Assembly (NCBI GenBank): GCA_021788415.1 | Contig: JAJYKR010000002.1 | Span: forward strand, 124,001 to 188,000 | Direction: 5' to 3' | DNA from: an archaeon | GTDB taxonomy: Archaea; Thermoproteota; Nitrososphaeria; Nitrososphaerales; UBA183 | DNA: 64,000 nt | Shown here: in pieces, positions 6,409 to 15,036 of the stretch | Position numbering within the stretch: the first letter of the stretch is position 1 | Layout of the letters: each line of letters opens with the position of its first letter | Notes under the pieces: model-generated | What the model was told of the DNA's origin: nothing | What the model saw: the letters and a program-made list of their open reading frames with translations, nothing else | Databases searched by the model: none | Made by a program: the position numbers and the translations under genes

Positions 6409-7719
6409 TCATCCAGCAGGGGAGTTGAGGTCGGAGGGACGGTTCTCCTTGAAGAGCAACAGTAAGGATATCCCGACAATCATCGAGACGATCGCGACCG
6501 CGACGAAGCCGGAAACCGAGGCGATGATCAAGCCACCGTTGAGCGATATCAGGATAGGGATGATTGGACTGGTGAAGAGACCGCTGATCAAGCTGCCAAT
6601 CTCAGCGACCAAGCCCGTCCCTGAAGTCCTGATGCTTGTGCCGAACTGGTCAGTGAGAAAGGCGGGGAATATCTGTGAAGTCGAGCTAGTCAAGCCGAAG
6701 ACCGATATCATCCCTGCCACGACCCCGAAGGGCGTCCCGCTCTGGTACAGCCTGAACGTGAACGTGGAGGACAATGCCACCGCCCCCATCAGAATGATGA
6801 TTATCCACTTTCTCCCGCGGGGAAAGACGTCCGATAGCACGGCCAGTCCAGTTCCCATGAACAGGGCGAACGTCGCCGCCATGGCCACAGAGAAGGTTAT
6901 GAGAGGGATGGGGACGTGCAGGGCTTTCAGATACGCCTGTCCTCCCACTTGGCCGACCATGTTACCCACTCCGTAAATTGCCCCCCAGGGGATGGTCAAT
7001 ACCAGAATCTTCTTCCAATTCCTCTTCGCAGTCGCCACTAGGGGCGACATTTCCACTCCACCCTTGGCCTTTAGGTCCTCGTACAGAGGGCTCTCTGCAG
7101 ATCTCAAACGGACTATTATCCCGACCAGGGCAGCCAGACTTCCGAGGACAAATATGACACGCCAGCCCCATTGTAGAAACGCGGCTTGGGGGAGGACCGA
7201 CGAAGCGACCGAAAAGCTCAGGCTCGACGCGATGGTCCCAAGTTGAATAGCAGACCCGACCCAAGAGCCCCAGAAACCGCGCCATCTCGACGCATGCGAG
7301 GCTTCGGTCACCCATGTGACCGACGGACCGTAGTCTCCGCCGAAACCGATTCCAGAAAGAATCCTCAGCACGAAGATTAAGACCGCACTCAGGATTCCAA
7401 GCGTCGCGTAACCAGGGGTCAGTGCGACGCCGAGAGATGCGAGTCCTGTCAGAACCAAGGACCAAGTCACCCCGGCCCTGCGCCCCTTTCTGTCCCCGTA
7501 GTGCCCGAATATCGCCGCGCCTACGGGGGCAGCGGCTTTAGCCGCCAGCACGCTGGTGAGAGCGAAGATGAGGGACACGCCAGGGGAAGATGACGGGAAG
7601 AACAACGCCGGCCACACTACGACGGCAGCCGTGGTGGCGATGAAGAAATCAAACCACTCGATGAAAGAGCCGACCGACGCAGCGAATGCAATCTTGGGGG
7701 CGAAACCTGGCTTGGGCAC
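6409..7719 (-). CDS. MFS transporter, metabolite:H+ symporter (MHS/ProP-like) type
   Basis: A 436-aa protein with about 12 membrane helices. The N-terminus ASVGSFIEWFDFFI and the loop FGHYGDRKGRR are hallmarks of the metabolite:H+ symporter branch of the Major Facilitator Superfamily, which moves organic acids, osmolytes or aromatic acids. SGIGFGGDYGPSVTWVTE in helix 4-5 also fits. The C-terminus is short and charged. It is transcribed divergently from a PaaK/CapK-like ligase gene; about 220 nt separate the two starts. Shared use of an aromatic or carboxylic acid is possible but not shown. Confidence 0.88.
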   Translation of the reverse strand: MPKPGFAPKIAFAASVGSFIEWFDFFIATTAAVVVWPALFFPSSSPGVSLIFALTSVLAAKAAAPVGAAIFGHYGDRKGRRAGVTWSLVLTGLASLGVALTPGYATLGILSAVLIFVLRILSGIGFGGDYGPSVTWVTEASHASRWRGFWGSWVGSAIQLGTIASSLSFSVASSVLPQAAFLQWGWRVIFVLGSLAALVGIIVRLRSAESPLYEDLKAKGGVEMSPLVATAKRNWKKILVLTIPWGAIYGVGNMVGQVGGQAYLKALHVPIPLITFSVAMAATFALFMGTGLAVLSDVFPRGRKWIIIILMGAVALSSTFTFRLYQSGTPFGVVAGMISVFGLTSSTSQIFPAFLTDQFGTSIRTSGTGLVAEIGSLISGLFTSPIIPILISLNGGLIIASVSGFVAVAIVSMIVGISLLLLFKENRPSDLNSPAG

Positions 7720-7939
7720 CGGGTTTGAAAGCAGGGGTACCAGGTCCGACGATTGCCCAGATAAAGTCTGCTGCCGTTGGATGCGCGCGGTTCCAGTCCG
7801 CCCGTTCGGGGCTTCCCGAGCCCCGGTCCCGGCCCTTCACGTAGTATTCGACTCCGCATCCGAGGGCAGGGGCGAGTTGAGGGAACACTCACTGACGGAC
7901 GGAGTGTCCCGCGCCGCAAACTCTATCAACAGATTGGGC

Positions 7940-9274
7940 ATGGAGTTTCCGGTGCTTCCCAGACTAGCCTGGCTTTACCTCCAATCGATGAAATCTTGGC
8001 GACTCCCTCGCAGCGAATTGAAAAGAATCCAAGATAAGAAGCTCCGGCGCGTCGTAAGGGAGGCCTACGACCACCTACCTTTGTACAAGTCGCAGCTCTC
8101 AAAGCTGGGCCTGTCTCCTGGTGACCTCCGCGGTACCGAGGACTTGGGCAAGCTAATGACAATAACCAAAGCCGACGTGCGTTCGAGCTATCCTTGGGGG
8201 ATCCGGCGTCGGGATATCAGAGCAGCCCTGGTGAGAGGGGGTACCGGAACCACAGGTGTTTCCAGCCGAATCGCAATTACGGCAGAGAAAGTCGACTTGG
8301 AGAACGCTTTGCGGTTAAGGAGGCTCTTCAGGGTCGGCGTTCGGCCTTGGACCAAGCTGGTGACTGCGTGGCCCCCCTCATCCCATTGGAGGAAGAATCC
8401 AGAGGGCAGAGATGCTGGTCAGCCAGTGACGCAATTGTCCGATATGCCGTTTTCCGGCGCCCTGGCCAGCATTTATCCGAAGTTTGGCATATTCAGAGCG
8501 GACCCAGCCAACCCGGCTCGCGAGGCAAGGAATCTGGCCCTGCTCTCCCCCGAATTCATCGTGGGGAGGGCCTCCTTTCTAAGGAGAGCGGGGGTGAATC
8601 TCCGGGCACATGGGTTGGCGGTCTCCCCCAGAGCACTCATATGTGGAACCGAGAATTTCACTCATGCGGTTGAAAGGGAGCTGCGCGAGCTGTACAATTC
8701 TGAAGTGGTGCGAGCCTACGGGTCGGCCGAGTTCGGGCCTGTCGGAGGGGAGTGCATGTCGCTTCAGGGCCTCCACCTATACGAAGACTACATGATATTC
8801 GAAGTTCTCAAGGAGGGCGAACAGGTTGCCCCCGGCGAGACTGGAGAATTGGTGATAACGGGGCTGCACAACGACGTGATGCCACTTATCAGATACAGGA
8901 CCGGCGACATTGTTCGACGCGCCGACGAAGAAAGATGCAGCTGCGGCTCGAGCCTCATGCGCGTCTCCGCGGTTCTGGGGCGGGAGGACGATGGGTTAGT
9001 GACTGAAGAGGGCAGACGGGTTGCGGCGATGGGGATCGCAGAGGACCTCGAGTCCCGATTCGGCCTCAGGGACTACCAAATCGTGCAAGAGAGCCTAGAG
9101 AAGATTGTAGTGAAACTGCCCGGGGGAAGCATGCTTGAGCCGCAACAAAGCGAAAAGCTTGTGGAGTATCTCGAAGGGTGCCTGGACCGGAGTCTTGATG
9201 TTAGAATCGAAGAGAGAGGTGAAGAAGAGGTTTGGATGAAGTACAGGCCCGTGCTCAGCAAGATTGCTAGCTAG
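7940..9274 (+). CDS. PaaK/CapK-like AMP-forming adenylating enzyme
   Basis: A 444-aa member of the phenylacetate-CoA ligase / coenzyme F390 synthetase / CapK branch of adenylate-forming enzymes. The ATP-binding loop is visible as ALVRGGTGTTGVSSRIA (T/S/G-rich P-loop). The middle motif YGSAEFGPVGGE and MPLIRYRTGDIV are the A5 and A7-like motifs. CSCGSS near residue 340 resembles the Cys-rich turn seen in PaaK-family proteins. The start was set at ATG 7940, because the open frame further upstream overlaps the divergent transporter. The glycosyltransferase remnant just downstream suggests a polysaccharide (CapK-like) setting. The acid activated is unknown. Confidence 0.8.
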   Translation: MEFPVLPRLAWLYLQSMKSWRLPRSELKRIQDKKLRRVVREAYDHLPLYKSQLSKLGLSPGDLRGTEDLGKLMTITKADVRSSYPWGIRRRDIRAALVRGGTGTTGVSSRIAITAEKVDLENALRLRRLFRVGVRPWTKLVTAWPPSSHWRKNPEGRDAGQPVTQLSDMPFSGALASIYPKFGIFRADPANPAREARNLALLSPEFIVGRASFLRRAGVNLRAHGLAVSPRALICGTENFTHAVERELRELYNSEVVRAYGSAEFGPVGGECMSLQGLHLYEDYMIFEVLKEGEQVAPGETGELVITGLHNDVMPLIRYRTGDIVRRADEERCSCGSSLMRVSAVLGREDDGLVTEEGRRVAAMGIAEDLESRFGLRDYQIVQESLEKIVVKLPGGSMLEPQQSEKLVEYLEGCLDRSLDVRIEERGEEEVWMKYRPVLSKIAS

Positions 9275-9288
9275 GCTCGGCCCTCAGA

Positions 9289-9697
9289 ATGCCATCTCTC
9301 AAGGCTCTTTACGTGACCGAATTGTTCCCTGATCCGGAGACCAGGCTCGGCTACTGGGGAGGGGAGGAGCGGCAGGTCTATGAACTGTCGACCCGTGCTG
9401 CAAAGGCGGGCCACAGGGTGACAGTCATGACTTGCCGGCTGCAGGGGCAGCCTGAACGCAGCTTCGTCGATGGCGAAGTCCGCAGAGCTGGCTTCTCCCG
9501 CGACTCTTCAACAAGGGGTGCCGAAGTCCAATATCAGGGTGGCAGATTACATCCGGAAGACCACGAAGACGGCTGTAGAGAAAGAATGTGACCTGATTCA
9601 CTGCAACGCATTCTATCCGGTGATCGCGGGCGGCGATGCCACCGCCCAGCATGGCCGCGAGCTTTCCAGAGAGAAAAAAAGAGGAGAGGTCGCCTAG
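9289..9697 (+). pseudogene. GT4-type glycosyltransferase remnant
   Basis: The first frame (9289-9520) reads like the N-terminus of a GT-B glycosyltransferase (LKALYVTELFPDPETRLGYW, then GGEERQVYELSTRAAKAGHR). It is lost after about residue 75. Another frame continues from about 9520 with SNIRVADYIRKTTKTAVEKE and CDLIHCNAFYPVIAGG, again typical of the family. The sequence stops at 9695 after only about 135 of the usual 350-400 residues, where the next gene on the opposite strand ends. It is frameshifted and 3'-truncated, so almost certainly non-functional. Confidence 0.75.
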
Positions 9698-10308
9698 ACC
9701 GCTACGTCGCCAGAGCTGCCGCTGGCAGCGTTAGTCCAGGCCAGAGTGTTGCCCATGTAGTAGTAGTAGCCCCAGTTGGTGACGACTTCGTTGCCGAAGC
9801 CCGTGAAGTAGATGCTTGTCCAGTGGAAGACGTTGGTCGGTCCGGTCTGGCCGGCGCCATAGGTTCCGAGGAGGATGTCAGACATGGTTCCGCCGTAGTT
9901 CTTGTTCGGCAGGTTGCCAGAGAACGGCGAGGCTGAAGTCGCCGTGAACGTGAATTCCAGGAAGCCGTTGAAGTTCCCGGCTGCACTGCGGTTCTCGGTC
10001 ACCCCATTCTGCGGGCTGAGCGCGCCGGCGAAGGTCTGCCAGCCGCCCTCGTAGGTGATGAGCGCGCAGTAGGTGTCTCCGCCCGTGCTCCAGACCTGGA
10101 TGTTCTTTGAATAGTGGTCGAGGGCCCAGTAGCCGACCATGCCCGAGTCTTCGTCGTTGGTCACGTGGTAGGAGAGGTTGAGGACGGGCGGTCCGTTACA
10201 GGTTGTTGGCGGAATCGGTTGCGTCGGTCCGCTTGCGATTGCCGCTCCTGCGCCTGTGAGAAGAAGCAGTGCGAATGCGATTGTTGACGCGAGGATCTTT
10301 TCCTTCAT
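9694..10308 (-). CDS. Secreted protein of unknown function
   Basis: Read from ATG 10308, the product has a clear signal peptide (MKEKILASTIAFALLLLTGA then GAAIASG) and a mature part of about 180 aa rich in Gly, Thr, Asn, Trp and Tyr (NWGYYYYMGNTLAW). Two Cys remain in the mature part. The longer frame starting at 10350 adds 14 residues in front of the signal peptide and is less likely. No domain was recognised; a beta-rich extracellular protein is inferred. Confidence 0.65.
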   Translation of the reverse strand: MKEKILASTIAFALLLLTGAGAAIASGPTQPIPPTTCNGPPVLNLSYHVTNDEDSGMVGYWALDHYSKNIQVWSTGGDTYCALITYEGGWQTFAGALSPQNGVTENRSAAGNFNGFLEFTFTATSASPFSGNLPNKNYGGTMSDILLGTYGAGQTGPTNVFHWTSIYFTGFGNEVVTNWGYYYYMGNTLAWTNAASGSSGDVAV

Positions 10309-10400
10309 CGTGCCCCGCACGGAAACCGGAATACTTACGCGTTCGGGCAAGATTCGGCTTTGGGGCGCAATTCATCCTGACAATGGCCCGGATTCGCGCG

Positions 10401-10560
10401 ATCTTCCAGTCGAATCCGACAGCCTGGTCGCATCCGAGGCGTGTCTTATGCCCGGGAAACTAATCAGCCGGAGTCAAGGCCAGTTGGTCGAATAGAGCCT
10501 GTAATGAGCTGATTCAAACCCGGCCCGGTGGGGCCCGGACCCATTATGGGTTCGAATCTC
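10401..10560 (+). repeat. Dispersed noncoding repeat, copy R1
   Basis: About 160 nt that align at roughly 80% with 12174-12333, including the shared stretches GGAAACTAATCAGC and GGTCGAATAGA. The 3' end carries GGACCCATTATGGGTTCGAA, with a short CCCAT/ATGGG hairpin. It is preceded by a degenerate copy of the GGAGGCGCA element also found at 11489 and 12094. No coding frame spans it. Confidence 0.7.
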
Positions 10561-10748
10561 CCTTGGTCTTTGTGTTTTACTATATGCGTGAATTGTTCAA
10601 CGGAGATCGTTCATGTTATCAGCGGTGGCGCGAACCCAACGTGCGGCATCAAGGTCAACCACTTCAGTTTCTCTTATGAAGTGGAGGCCCCCATGTCAAC
10701 GCCACGAAACCCTTCGAGCAGCTGATCACCGAAGCCAATCCTTGGAAG

Positions 10749-11471
10749 ATGAGGGGCTGGGATTTTTCCTCTTTCAGAGACAGGTGGGTCGAGCAGAGTC
10801 CTCCCTGGGATTATGAAGAGAAAGTAACGTCGAAGTTACCGACCGTGGATTCACTGCTTGACCTCGGGACTGGGGGTGGAGAACTCCTTTCTTCCTTGGC
10901 GCCCCTCCCAAAGCGCACTCTCTGCACCGAGGGCTACCCCCTCAACGTTTTGGTTGCGAGAGACCGCCTTGAACCACTGGGAATCGAGGTGGTCCGGACA
11001 TACTGCGAAGACAACGACACGGTCCCCCAGATTGGGAGTCTCCCCTTTAGGGACGGATGCATCGACCTGATTATAGACCGCCATGAGTCATTCGTAGCCA
11101 GCGAAGTCTACCGGGCTCTCTCGACTTCTGGTTGGTTCATCACTCAGCAGGTAGGGAGCGCGAATCTGCGAGAACTCAACGAACTCCTCGGAGCGGATGT
11201 TGCGCCGGACCGTTGGAATCTGGAAGCGGCGGTCGGACAACTCGAGTCGGCCGGCTTCAAGATAAAGGAGAAACGCAAGGCGAAGCTCTTTTCAAAATTC
11301 TATGACATAGGAGCAGTCGTCATGTTCCTGAATGCCGCTCCGGGGCAAGTCCCGGGGTTCTCGGTCGAGCGATACCGGGACAGTTTGAAAGAAATGGACA
11401 ACCTCATACGCCAACGGGGGAGTTTGGATGCGACTGCGACTCGGTTTCTTATCGAAGCGACGAAGCGCTAG
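10749..11471 (+). CDS. Class I SAM-dependent methyltransferase, 5' end possibly frameshifted
   Basis: A 240-aa methyltransferase with SAM motif VDSLLDLGTGGGELL, acidic loop CTEGYPLNV and LPFRDGCIDLIIDRH. The domain architecture matches small-molecule methyltransferases of the UbiE-like group. Homology probably begins upstream: the same frame before ATG 10749 reads TKPFEQLITEANPWK, which family N-termini often contain, but no start codon serves it. ATG 10693 lies one base out of frame and would supply the missing start, so a 1-nt indel near 10700 is likely. The gene sits between two repeat blocks. Confidence 0.7.
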   Translation: MRGWDFSSFRDRWVEQSPPWDYEEKVTSKLPTVDSLLDLGTGGGELLSSLAPLPKRTLCTEGYPLNVLVARDRLEPLGIEVVRTYCEDNDTVPQIGSLPFRDGCIDLIIDRHESFVASEVYRALSTSGWFITQQVGSANLRELNELLGADVAPDRWNLEAAVGQLESAGFKIKEKRKAKLFSKFYDIGAVVMFLNAAPGQVPGFSVERYRDSLKEMDNLIRQRGSLDATATRFLIEATKR

Positions 11472-11488
11472 GACGGGGTATTCCCAGT

Positions 11489-11512
11489 GGAGGCGCAATG
11501 AACCCCATACAC
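11489..11512 (+). repeat. Direct repeat, left copy flanking the DUF1917 cassette
   Basis: GGAGGCGCAATGAACCCCAT followed by ACAC. It matches 12094-12117 at 22 of 24 positions. The pair brackets the DUF1917 gene. Confidence 0.7.
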
Positions 11513-11525
11513 AATGGCAATAACC

Positions 11526-12041
11526 CTAATCCTGATACTTCCAGACATCTTCCGGCGAGCAACCACGGTTGACGTAGGCACCGGCCATCGTCTTTTCATC
11601 GGTCTTGTATCCTGTCTTCTCAGTCACCCCTAGCTCGCGTAAGGCTTGCCTTACCCTCATGACATCGCGAAGGTCTTCGGAGTCGTAGGTGAACACACAG
11701 ATGACCCTCCGGTTGGCACTTGGAGCTCCAAAGTTCATCCGCGCGGTCGCGACCTTCGAGTAACCTCCAAGCTTCCCCTGTTCAGTCGCGGTCTTAATCT
11801 TCGCCCAAAGCAAGTCGATCTCCTCGGGATTCCCGAACGCCAGCCATTTTCCGCTTCTCGGTGTGGGACTGGGGTAGGGTTCTTTCTTTCTCACAGCGTA
11901 AATCCAGTAGACATCGGTGACATGGTATGGTTTCGAGTCCGAATATGGTCTGGCCGCTCGCATCTGAGAGGCGATCCGTATCCTATGCCTCCAGTTATTC
12001 CAACTACTCAGCCCCGCCATGGCCCTGTGCTGGATGAACAC
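11526..12041 (-). CDS. DUF1917 / Bles03-like protein
   Basis: A 171-aa protein whose core, VYWIYAVRKKEPYPSPTPRS then GKWLAF, EIDLLWAKIKTATEQGKLG and VICVFTYDSEDLRDVMRVR, matches the Bles03/DUF1917 family, related to eIF4E-like folds and found in eukaryotes and scattered archaea and bacteria. The N-terminal 40 residues before the core are variable; the real start may be ATG 11960 rather than 12041. The gene lies alone between two 24-nt direct repeats, suggesting mobility as a unit. Biochemical function is unknown. Confidence 0.72.
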   Translation of the reverse strand: MFIQHRAMAGLSSWNNWRHRIRIASQMRAARPYSDSKPYHVTDVYWIYAVRKKEPYPSPTPRSGKWLAFGNPEEIDLLWAKIKTATEQGKLGGYSKVATARMNFGAPSANRRVICVFTYDSEDLRDVMRVRQALRELGVTEKTGYKTDEKTMAGAYVNRGCSPEDVWKYQD

Positions 12042-12093
12042 GGAGGTATTATTCGTTCCACGAGTTGTTCAACTTGGAATCTCCCTGCCGCCA

Positions 12094-12117
12094 GGAGGCG
12101 CATTGAACACCATACAC
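12094..12117 (+). repeat. Direct repeat, right copy flanking the DUF1917 cassette
   Basis: GGAGGCGCATTGAACACCAT followed by ACAC, a near-identical copy of 11489-11512. It lies 57 nt before repeat copy R2. Confidence 0.7.
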
Positions 12118-12173
12118 TGGATGGGATTAGATTAGAAAGCAGGACTCTGAACTATCTGGCCGCGGGCTCGTTT

Positions 12174-12333
12174 GATTTTCTAATCGAATCCAACAGTCTG
12201 GTTGCATCCAAAGAGTGTCACATTCGCCGGAAACTAATCAGCTAGAATCAAGCCCTGTTGGTCGAATAGAACCTGTAATGAGCTAATTCAAACCGGGCCC
12301 CGGATCCATAATGGGTTCGAGTCCTTACGCCGC
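12174..12333 (+). repeat. Dispersed noncoding repeat, copy R2
   Basis: About 160 nt, roughly 80% identical to R1 at 10401-10560. It ends with GGATCCATAATGGGTTCGAG, the degenerate form of the hairpin-plus-TTCGA end of R1. It lies between the DUF1917 gene and the VapBC pair. Confidence 0.7.
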
Positions 12334-12354
12334 AAGGGTGCCCGTTCACTATGA

Positions 12355-12726
12355 CTAGACGAGGGTGACTCCAGGGAGCCCTTCGAGATCCTCATCACTA
12401 GTGTACAGCGCGGCCGAATTTTGACGGGCAGTGGCATAGACTAGCGCATCCGCCATGTGCAGGCCATGCTCGAGACTGTAATCGGCCGCTTCCAAGGACA
12501 GCGTCTGGTCTGCGACCACAACCTTGGTTTGGCTGAGGGCCGCAACCGCTTCGAGCGCTTTATCTTCCCCTTTCATTCCTTTCACTTTCTTGTATACCTC
12601 GTAAAGCACCACCACCGAGGTCACCAGATCCTCGGGCTTCTCGGCGTCAATGAGCCGATTGTACACCGGGGCCTTCGGGCCGCCTGTGAACCTCTCGATC
12701 CAACCGTAGCTGTCCACGCTGATCAA
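12355..12726 (-). CDS. vapC: PIN-domain toxin of a VapBC pair
   Basis: A 123-aa PIN-domain ribonuclease. The acidic catalytic residues are visible in MISVDSYGW (Asp5), VVVLYEVYK (Glu), HGLHMADALVYATA (Asp) and LYTSDEDLEG. It follows its antitoxin gene with an ATGA overlap. VapC toxins cleave RNA, often tRNA, and are neutralised by VapB. Confidence 0.9.
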   Translation of the reverse strand: MISVDSYGWIERFTGGPKAPVYNRLIDAEKPEDLVTSVVVLYEVYKKVKGMKGEDKALEAVAALSQTKVVVADQTLSLEAADYSLEHGLHMADALVYATARQNSAALYTSDEDLEGLPGVTLV

Positions 12727-12932
12727 GCCCTATCGGTCTCGTCTCTAAGTTCCTTGGTATCCAGCCCGGCGACCATCCCCTTTGTTTTGCTCAGGGGACG
12801 CACGGGCACGTACTGCAGAATCCCATGCTTTGCTATGGCCACCATCTTGTCTCCCGGTTTGATATGCGCCTCTTGCCGCAGCTTCTCGGGGATGACCACT
12901 TGATACTTCCGCGAAACCTTCACTGTTTCCAT
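12723..12932 (-). CDS. vapB: SpoVT/AbrB-fold antitoxin (VapB-type)
   Basis: A 69-aa protein with an N-terminal swapped-hairpin AbrB fold (VKVSRKYQVVIPEKLRQEAH then IKPGDKMVAIAKHG) and a flexible C-terminal tail that would bind the toxin. A TATA-like CTTATATCG lies about 30 nt upstream (near 12970). It probably represses its own operon. Confidence 0.9.
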   Translation of the reverse strand: METVKVSRKYQVVIPEKLRQEAHIKPGDKMVAIAKHGILQYVPVRPLSKTKGMVAGLDTKELRDETDRA

Positions 12933-13038
12933 CGTTCGTCTATTCGTTTAACGGATTGGCTATCGATATAAGCCTTTCTTCGCAAGAGTCAACCTGCCTC
13001 GAGAGCTTGCCGAAACTGAGGGGGAGTGACTTGCGCGG

Positions 13039-13061
13039 CGGGCCAGGACCCATCATGGGTT
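13039..13061 (+). repeat. Fragment of the R repeat family
   Basis: GGGCCAGGACCCATCATGGG plus TTC matches the 3' end of R1 (10533-10555) at 21 of 23 positions. Only this end of the repeat is present. It lies shortly upstream of the RelBE-type pair. Confidence 0.55.
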
Positions 13062-13072
13062 CTTCTTGCAAG

Positions 13073-13103
13073 CCATAAATACAAGTCTTTCATGTATGAC
13101 ATG
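13073..13103 (+). promoter_or_regulatory. Promoter and CATGT-ATG-ACATG operator of the RelB/RelE pair
   Basis: A TATA-like CATAAATACAAG (about 13074-13085) is followed by the perfect dyad CATGT/ACATG with a 3-nt spacer (13091-13103), ending three bases before the antitoxin ATG. This is where a ribbon-helix-helix antitoxin would autorepress. Confidence 0.6.
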
Positions 13104-13105
13104 TA

Positions 13106-13321
13106 ATGAGCGAAGCGATTTCGGTCAGGCTCCCCGAGGACGTTGCAGAGCGCCTGGAGGAACTCGCCAAGTCTTTGGACCGCCCCAAGACATACATCGT
13201 CACGAAGGCCTTAAAGGCGTACCTGGAGGAGTATGAAGACTACCTAGTCGCCCTGCACCGGTTGAACGACAAGGACGACCGACTGGTGTCGGAGAAAGAA
13301 CTGGTCAAGCTTGACCAGTAG
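13106..13321 (+). CDS. Ribbon-helix-helix antitoxin (RelB/CopG-like)
   Basis: A 71-aa antitoxin. The N-terminus SEAISVRLPEDVAERLEELA then KSLDRPKTYIVTKALKAYL is a canonical ribbon-helix-helix DNA-binding domain. The C-terminal part, rich in charged residues, should wrap the toxin. The toxin gene starts inside its 3' end (TTG 13311). It should bind the dyad just before its start codon. Confidence 0.88.
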   Translation: MSEAISVRLPEDVAERLEELAKSLDRPKTYIVTKALKAYLEEYEDYLVALHRLNDKDDRLVSEKELVKLDQ

Positions 13322-13562
13322 GATACTCTACAAGTCATCCGTCAGCCCCGACCTCAAGAAGATAGCCCCGAAAGATGTGGCCCGGATCCTGAAACAGATC
13401 CGGATGGTCCTGTGCGTAGATCCTCAGTCGGGCGAGCGGCTCCATGGAGACTTCGAGGGCCTCCTCAAACTCAGAATCGGTGAGTACAGGGTTGTTTATG
13501 CCCTCTCGGGCAGCGACGTCGTGGTCCTGAGGATCAGACACCGGGCCAAAGCCTACGACTGA
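13311..13562 (+). CDS. RelE/ParE-family toxin
   Basis: An 83-aa toxin, TTG start, overlapping the antitoxin stop by 11 nt. The RelE fold is visible in ILYKSSVSPDLKKIAPKDVA, GERLHGDFEGLLKLRIGEYR and VVYALSGSDVVVLRIRHRAK. The basic residues near LRIRHRAKAYD fit the mRNA-cleaving site of RelE-type enzymes. Preceded by its antitoxin, it forms a complete TA module. Confidence 0.88.
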   Translation: MTSRILYKSSVSPDLKKIAPKDVARILKQIRMVLCVDPQSGERLHGDFEGLLKLRIGEYRVVYALSGSDVVVLRIRHRAKAYD

Positions 13563-13685
13563 TCAAACAGCGGATGGTGTGCTCCAGGCACTGAAGAGAT
13601 AGGGACAATCAGCCCCGCCAAAGATCGCTGGACTGTACTGGTAACTAGCTTTATGAACTGAAACGCCACCTTTGTTGCGGATTCC

Positions 13686-14792
13686 ATGCGGGGCGGAGTC
13701 GTAGCGGTTGTCGCGGTGGTCGCCCTTTTGGTAGGAGCAGGGGCTGGCTATTTCATCGGTAGCTCCAACGAGCACACGATCACCACGCTCTCAACGGTAT
13801 TCGGGGGAGCTCCTATTCCTATCAATAGTGTTGAGACGGGGAACATCAGCATCGGGGGCTCACCCTACACCTACACCATTGCGGTCAATCCCACCGCCAG
13901 CAGAATCTATGTGACGAGTGGATCGAATGTCTTGACAGTTGTGGACGCAGTGACTCGCGCCGTGGTCGCAAGGGTCGCACTCCCTTCTGCTTCCAGCGCC
14001 CATAACGGAATCGCTATCGACTACAAAACTGGCATGGTCTTTGTCCTGCTTCAGGGCGGAATTGCGGAGGTAAACGACACAACCAACTAATTCGTAGGAA
14101 AGATAACGACTGACTTCGACTTGAGTTCGATCGCCATCGATTCGTATACAGGCACCATCTACGGCTCGGCAGGCGACTCCATAATCGGGATTAGTTCCCA
14201 AACGGGTAAGCTCAATGCAAATGTCTCCATCGGCCATGGGGCCAGTGACGTATTGGTCAACCCAAAGCTCAACCTAATCTACGCCGTGGGATGCAACCAA
14301 CAGGGATTGGCCTGCGATTCGATAGTATCGGTTGTGAACGGGACGAGCGCTACTTTGATGAACGTGACGCCCCTAGATTCCGCATACTACGCAACGGCAA
14401 CCATTGATGAGACGACGGGTTTCGTCTACGTTTCAGGCGAGGGCCAACTCGCGGCATTGAATCCTTCTGGGACCGTGGTTTTTGAAACCTATCCTGGCAC
14501 CTGCGGCCCCTTCATCGGCATGGCCGACGACCCGGCACAGAATCGGGTCATCATGGCCCCGCAGAACTATGACTACATCCTCGTCTACGACGGGCATGGC
14601 GGAGGACTGTTGAACATGTATTCGCTTCCAACTTCGCCGTCTTCAATTCTGTCATACGTCGCCTTCAACACTGCCACCAACGAGACTTACGTGATAGACT
14701 CAGGGCCGCTCCTAACCTTCCAAGGTGTAGCCAGTACCGGCAATGTCAACGCTACCTCGATAGGAGCCGGCCAACGCTGCCTTCCTGTGTGA
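13686..14792 (+). pseudogene. Membrane-anchored YncE-like beta-propeller protein split by TAA
   Basis: The first part (13686-14090) has an N-terminal membrane anchor (VVAVVAVVALLVGAGAGYFI) and propeller repeats (AVNPTASRIYVTSGSNVLTV). At 14088 an in-frame TAA occurs after VNDTTN. The same frame continues at once with FVGKITTDFDLSSIAIDSYT and further YVTN/YncE-like blades to 14792. Joined, it would be about 368 aa with a normal architecture, so a single nonsense change split the gene. The downstream half has no signal sequence and is probably not made as a separate protein. Exported propellers of this type are common in archaea; ligand unknown. Confidence 0.75.
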
Positions 14793-14918
14793 CTGAAGCA
14801 CTTGTGCAACCCAGCCAAATTCGCCGATTCATATCCGGCCGACCACTTCATAATCAGACCGAGGTCATGCCGGAGAATCGCCTAAGATGAGCTATCCCAG
14901 CCAGTCAAAGTTCATTCT

Positions 14919-14941
14919 GAGCTGTTTCAAAACGGGCCCGG
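14919..14941 (+). repeat. Fragment of the R repeat family before the IS
   Basis: GAGCTGTTTCAAAACGGGCC CGG matches the central part of R1 and R2 (GAGCTRATTCAAACC then CGGGCC). The insertion sequence begins 19 nt later, so the element may have inserted next to this repeat. Confidence 0.45.
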
Positions 14942-15017
14942 AGGGATGCAATTAGAAAACAGACTGTGCGAAAACCCTCCCATGACCCGCTTGGCATAGC
15001 TCAAGCATAAACAGTCA

Positions 15018-15036
15018 ATTGCTCTATTAGAGCAAT
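15018..15036 (+). promoter_or_regulatory. Perfect palindrome abutting the DUF2080 start
   Basis: ATTGCTCTA and TAGAGCAAT form a perfect 9-bp dyad around a single T and end one base before ATG 15037. As DNA it could be an operator; as RNA it would form a hairpin at the start codon. Confidence 0.55.

Noticed and set aside
10545..10560. GGTTCGAATC resembling a tRNA T loop (also at 12311 and 27690)
   Set aside because: The bases on either side do not form a T stem and no acceptor or anticodon arm can be built; at 10.5 and 12.3 kb it is part of a dispersed repeat.
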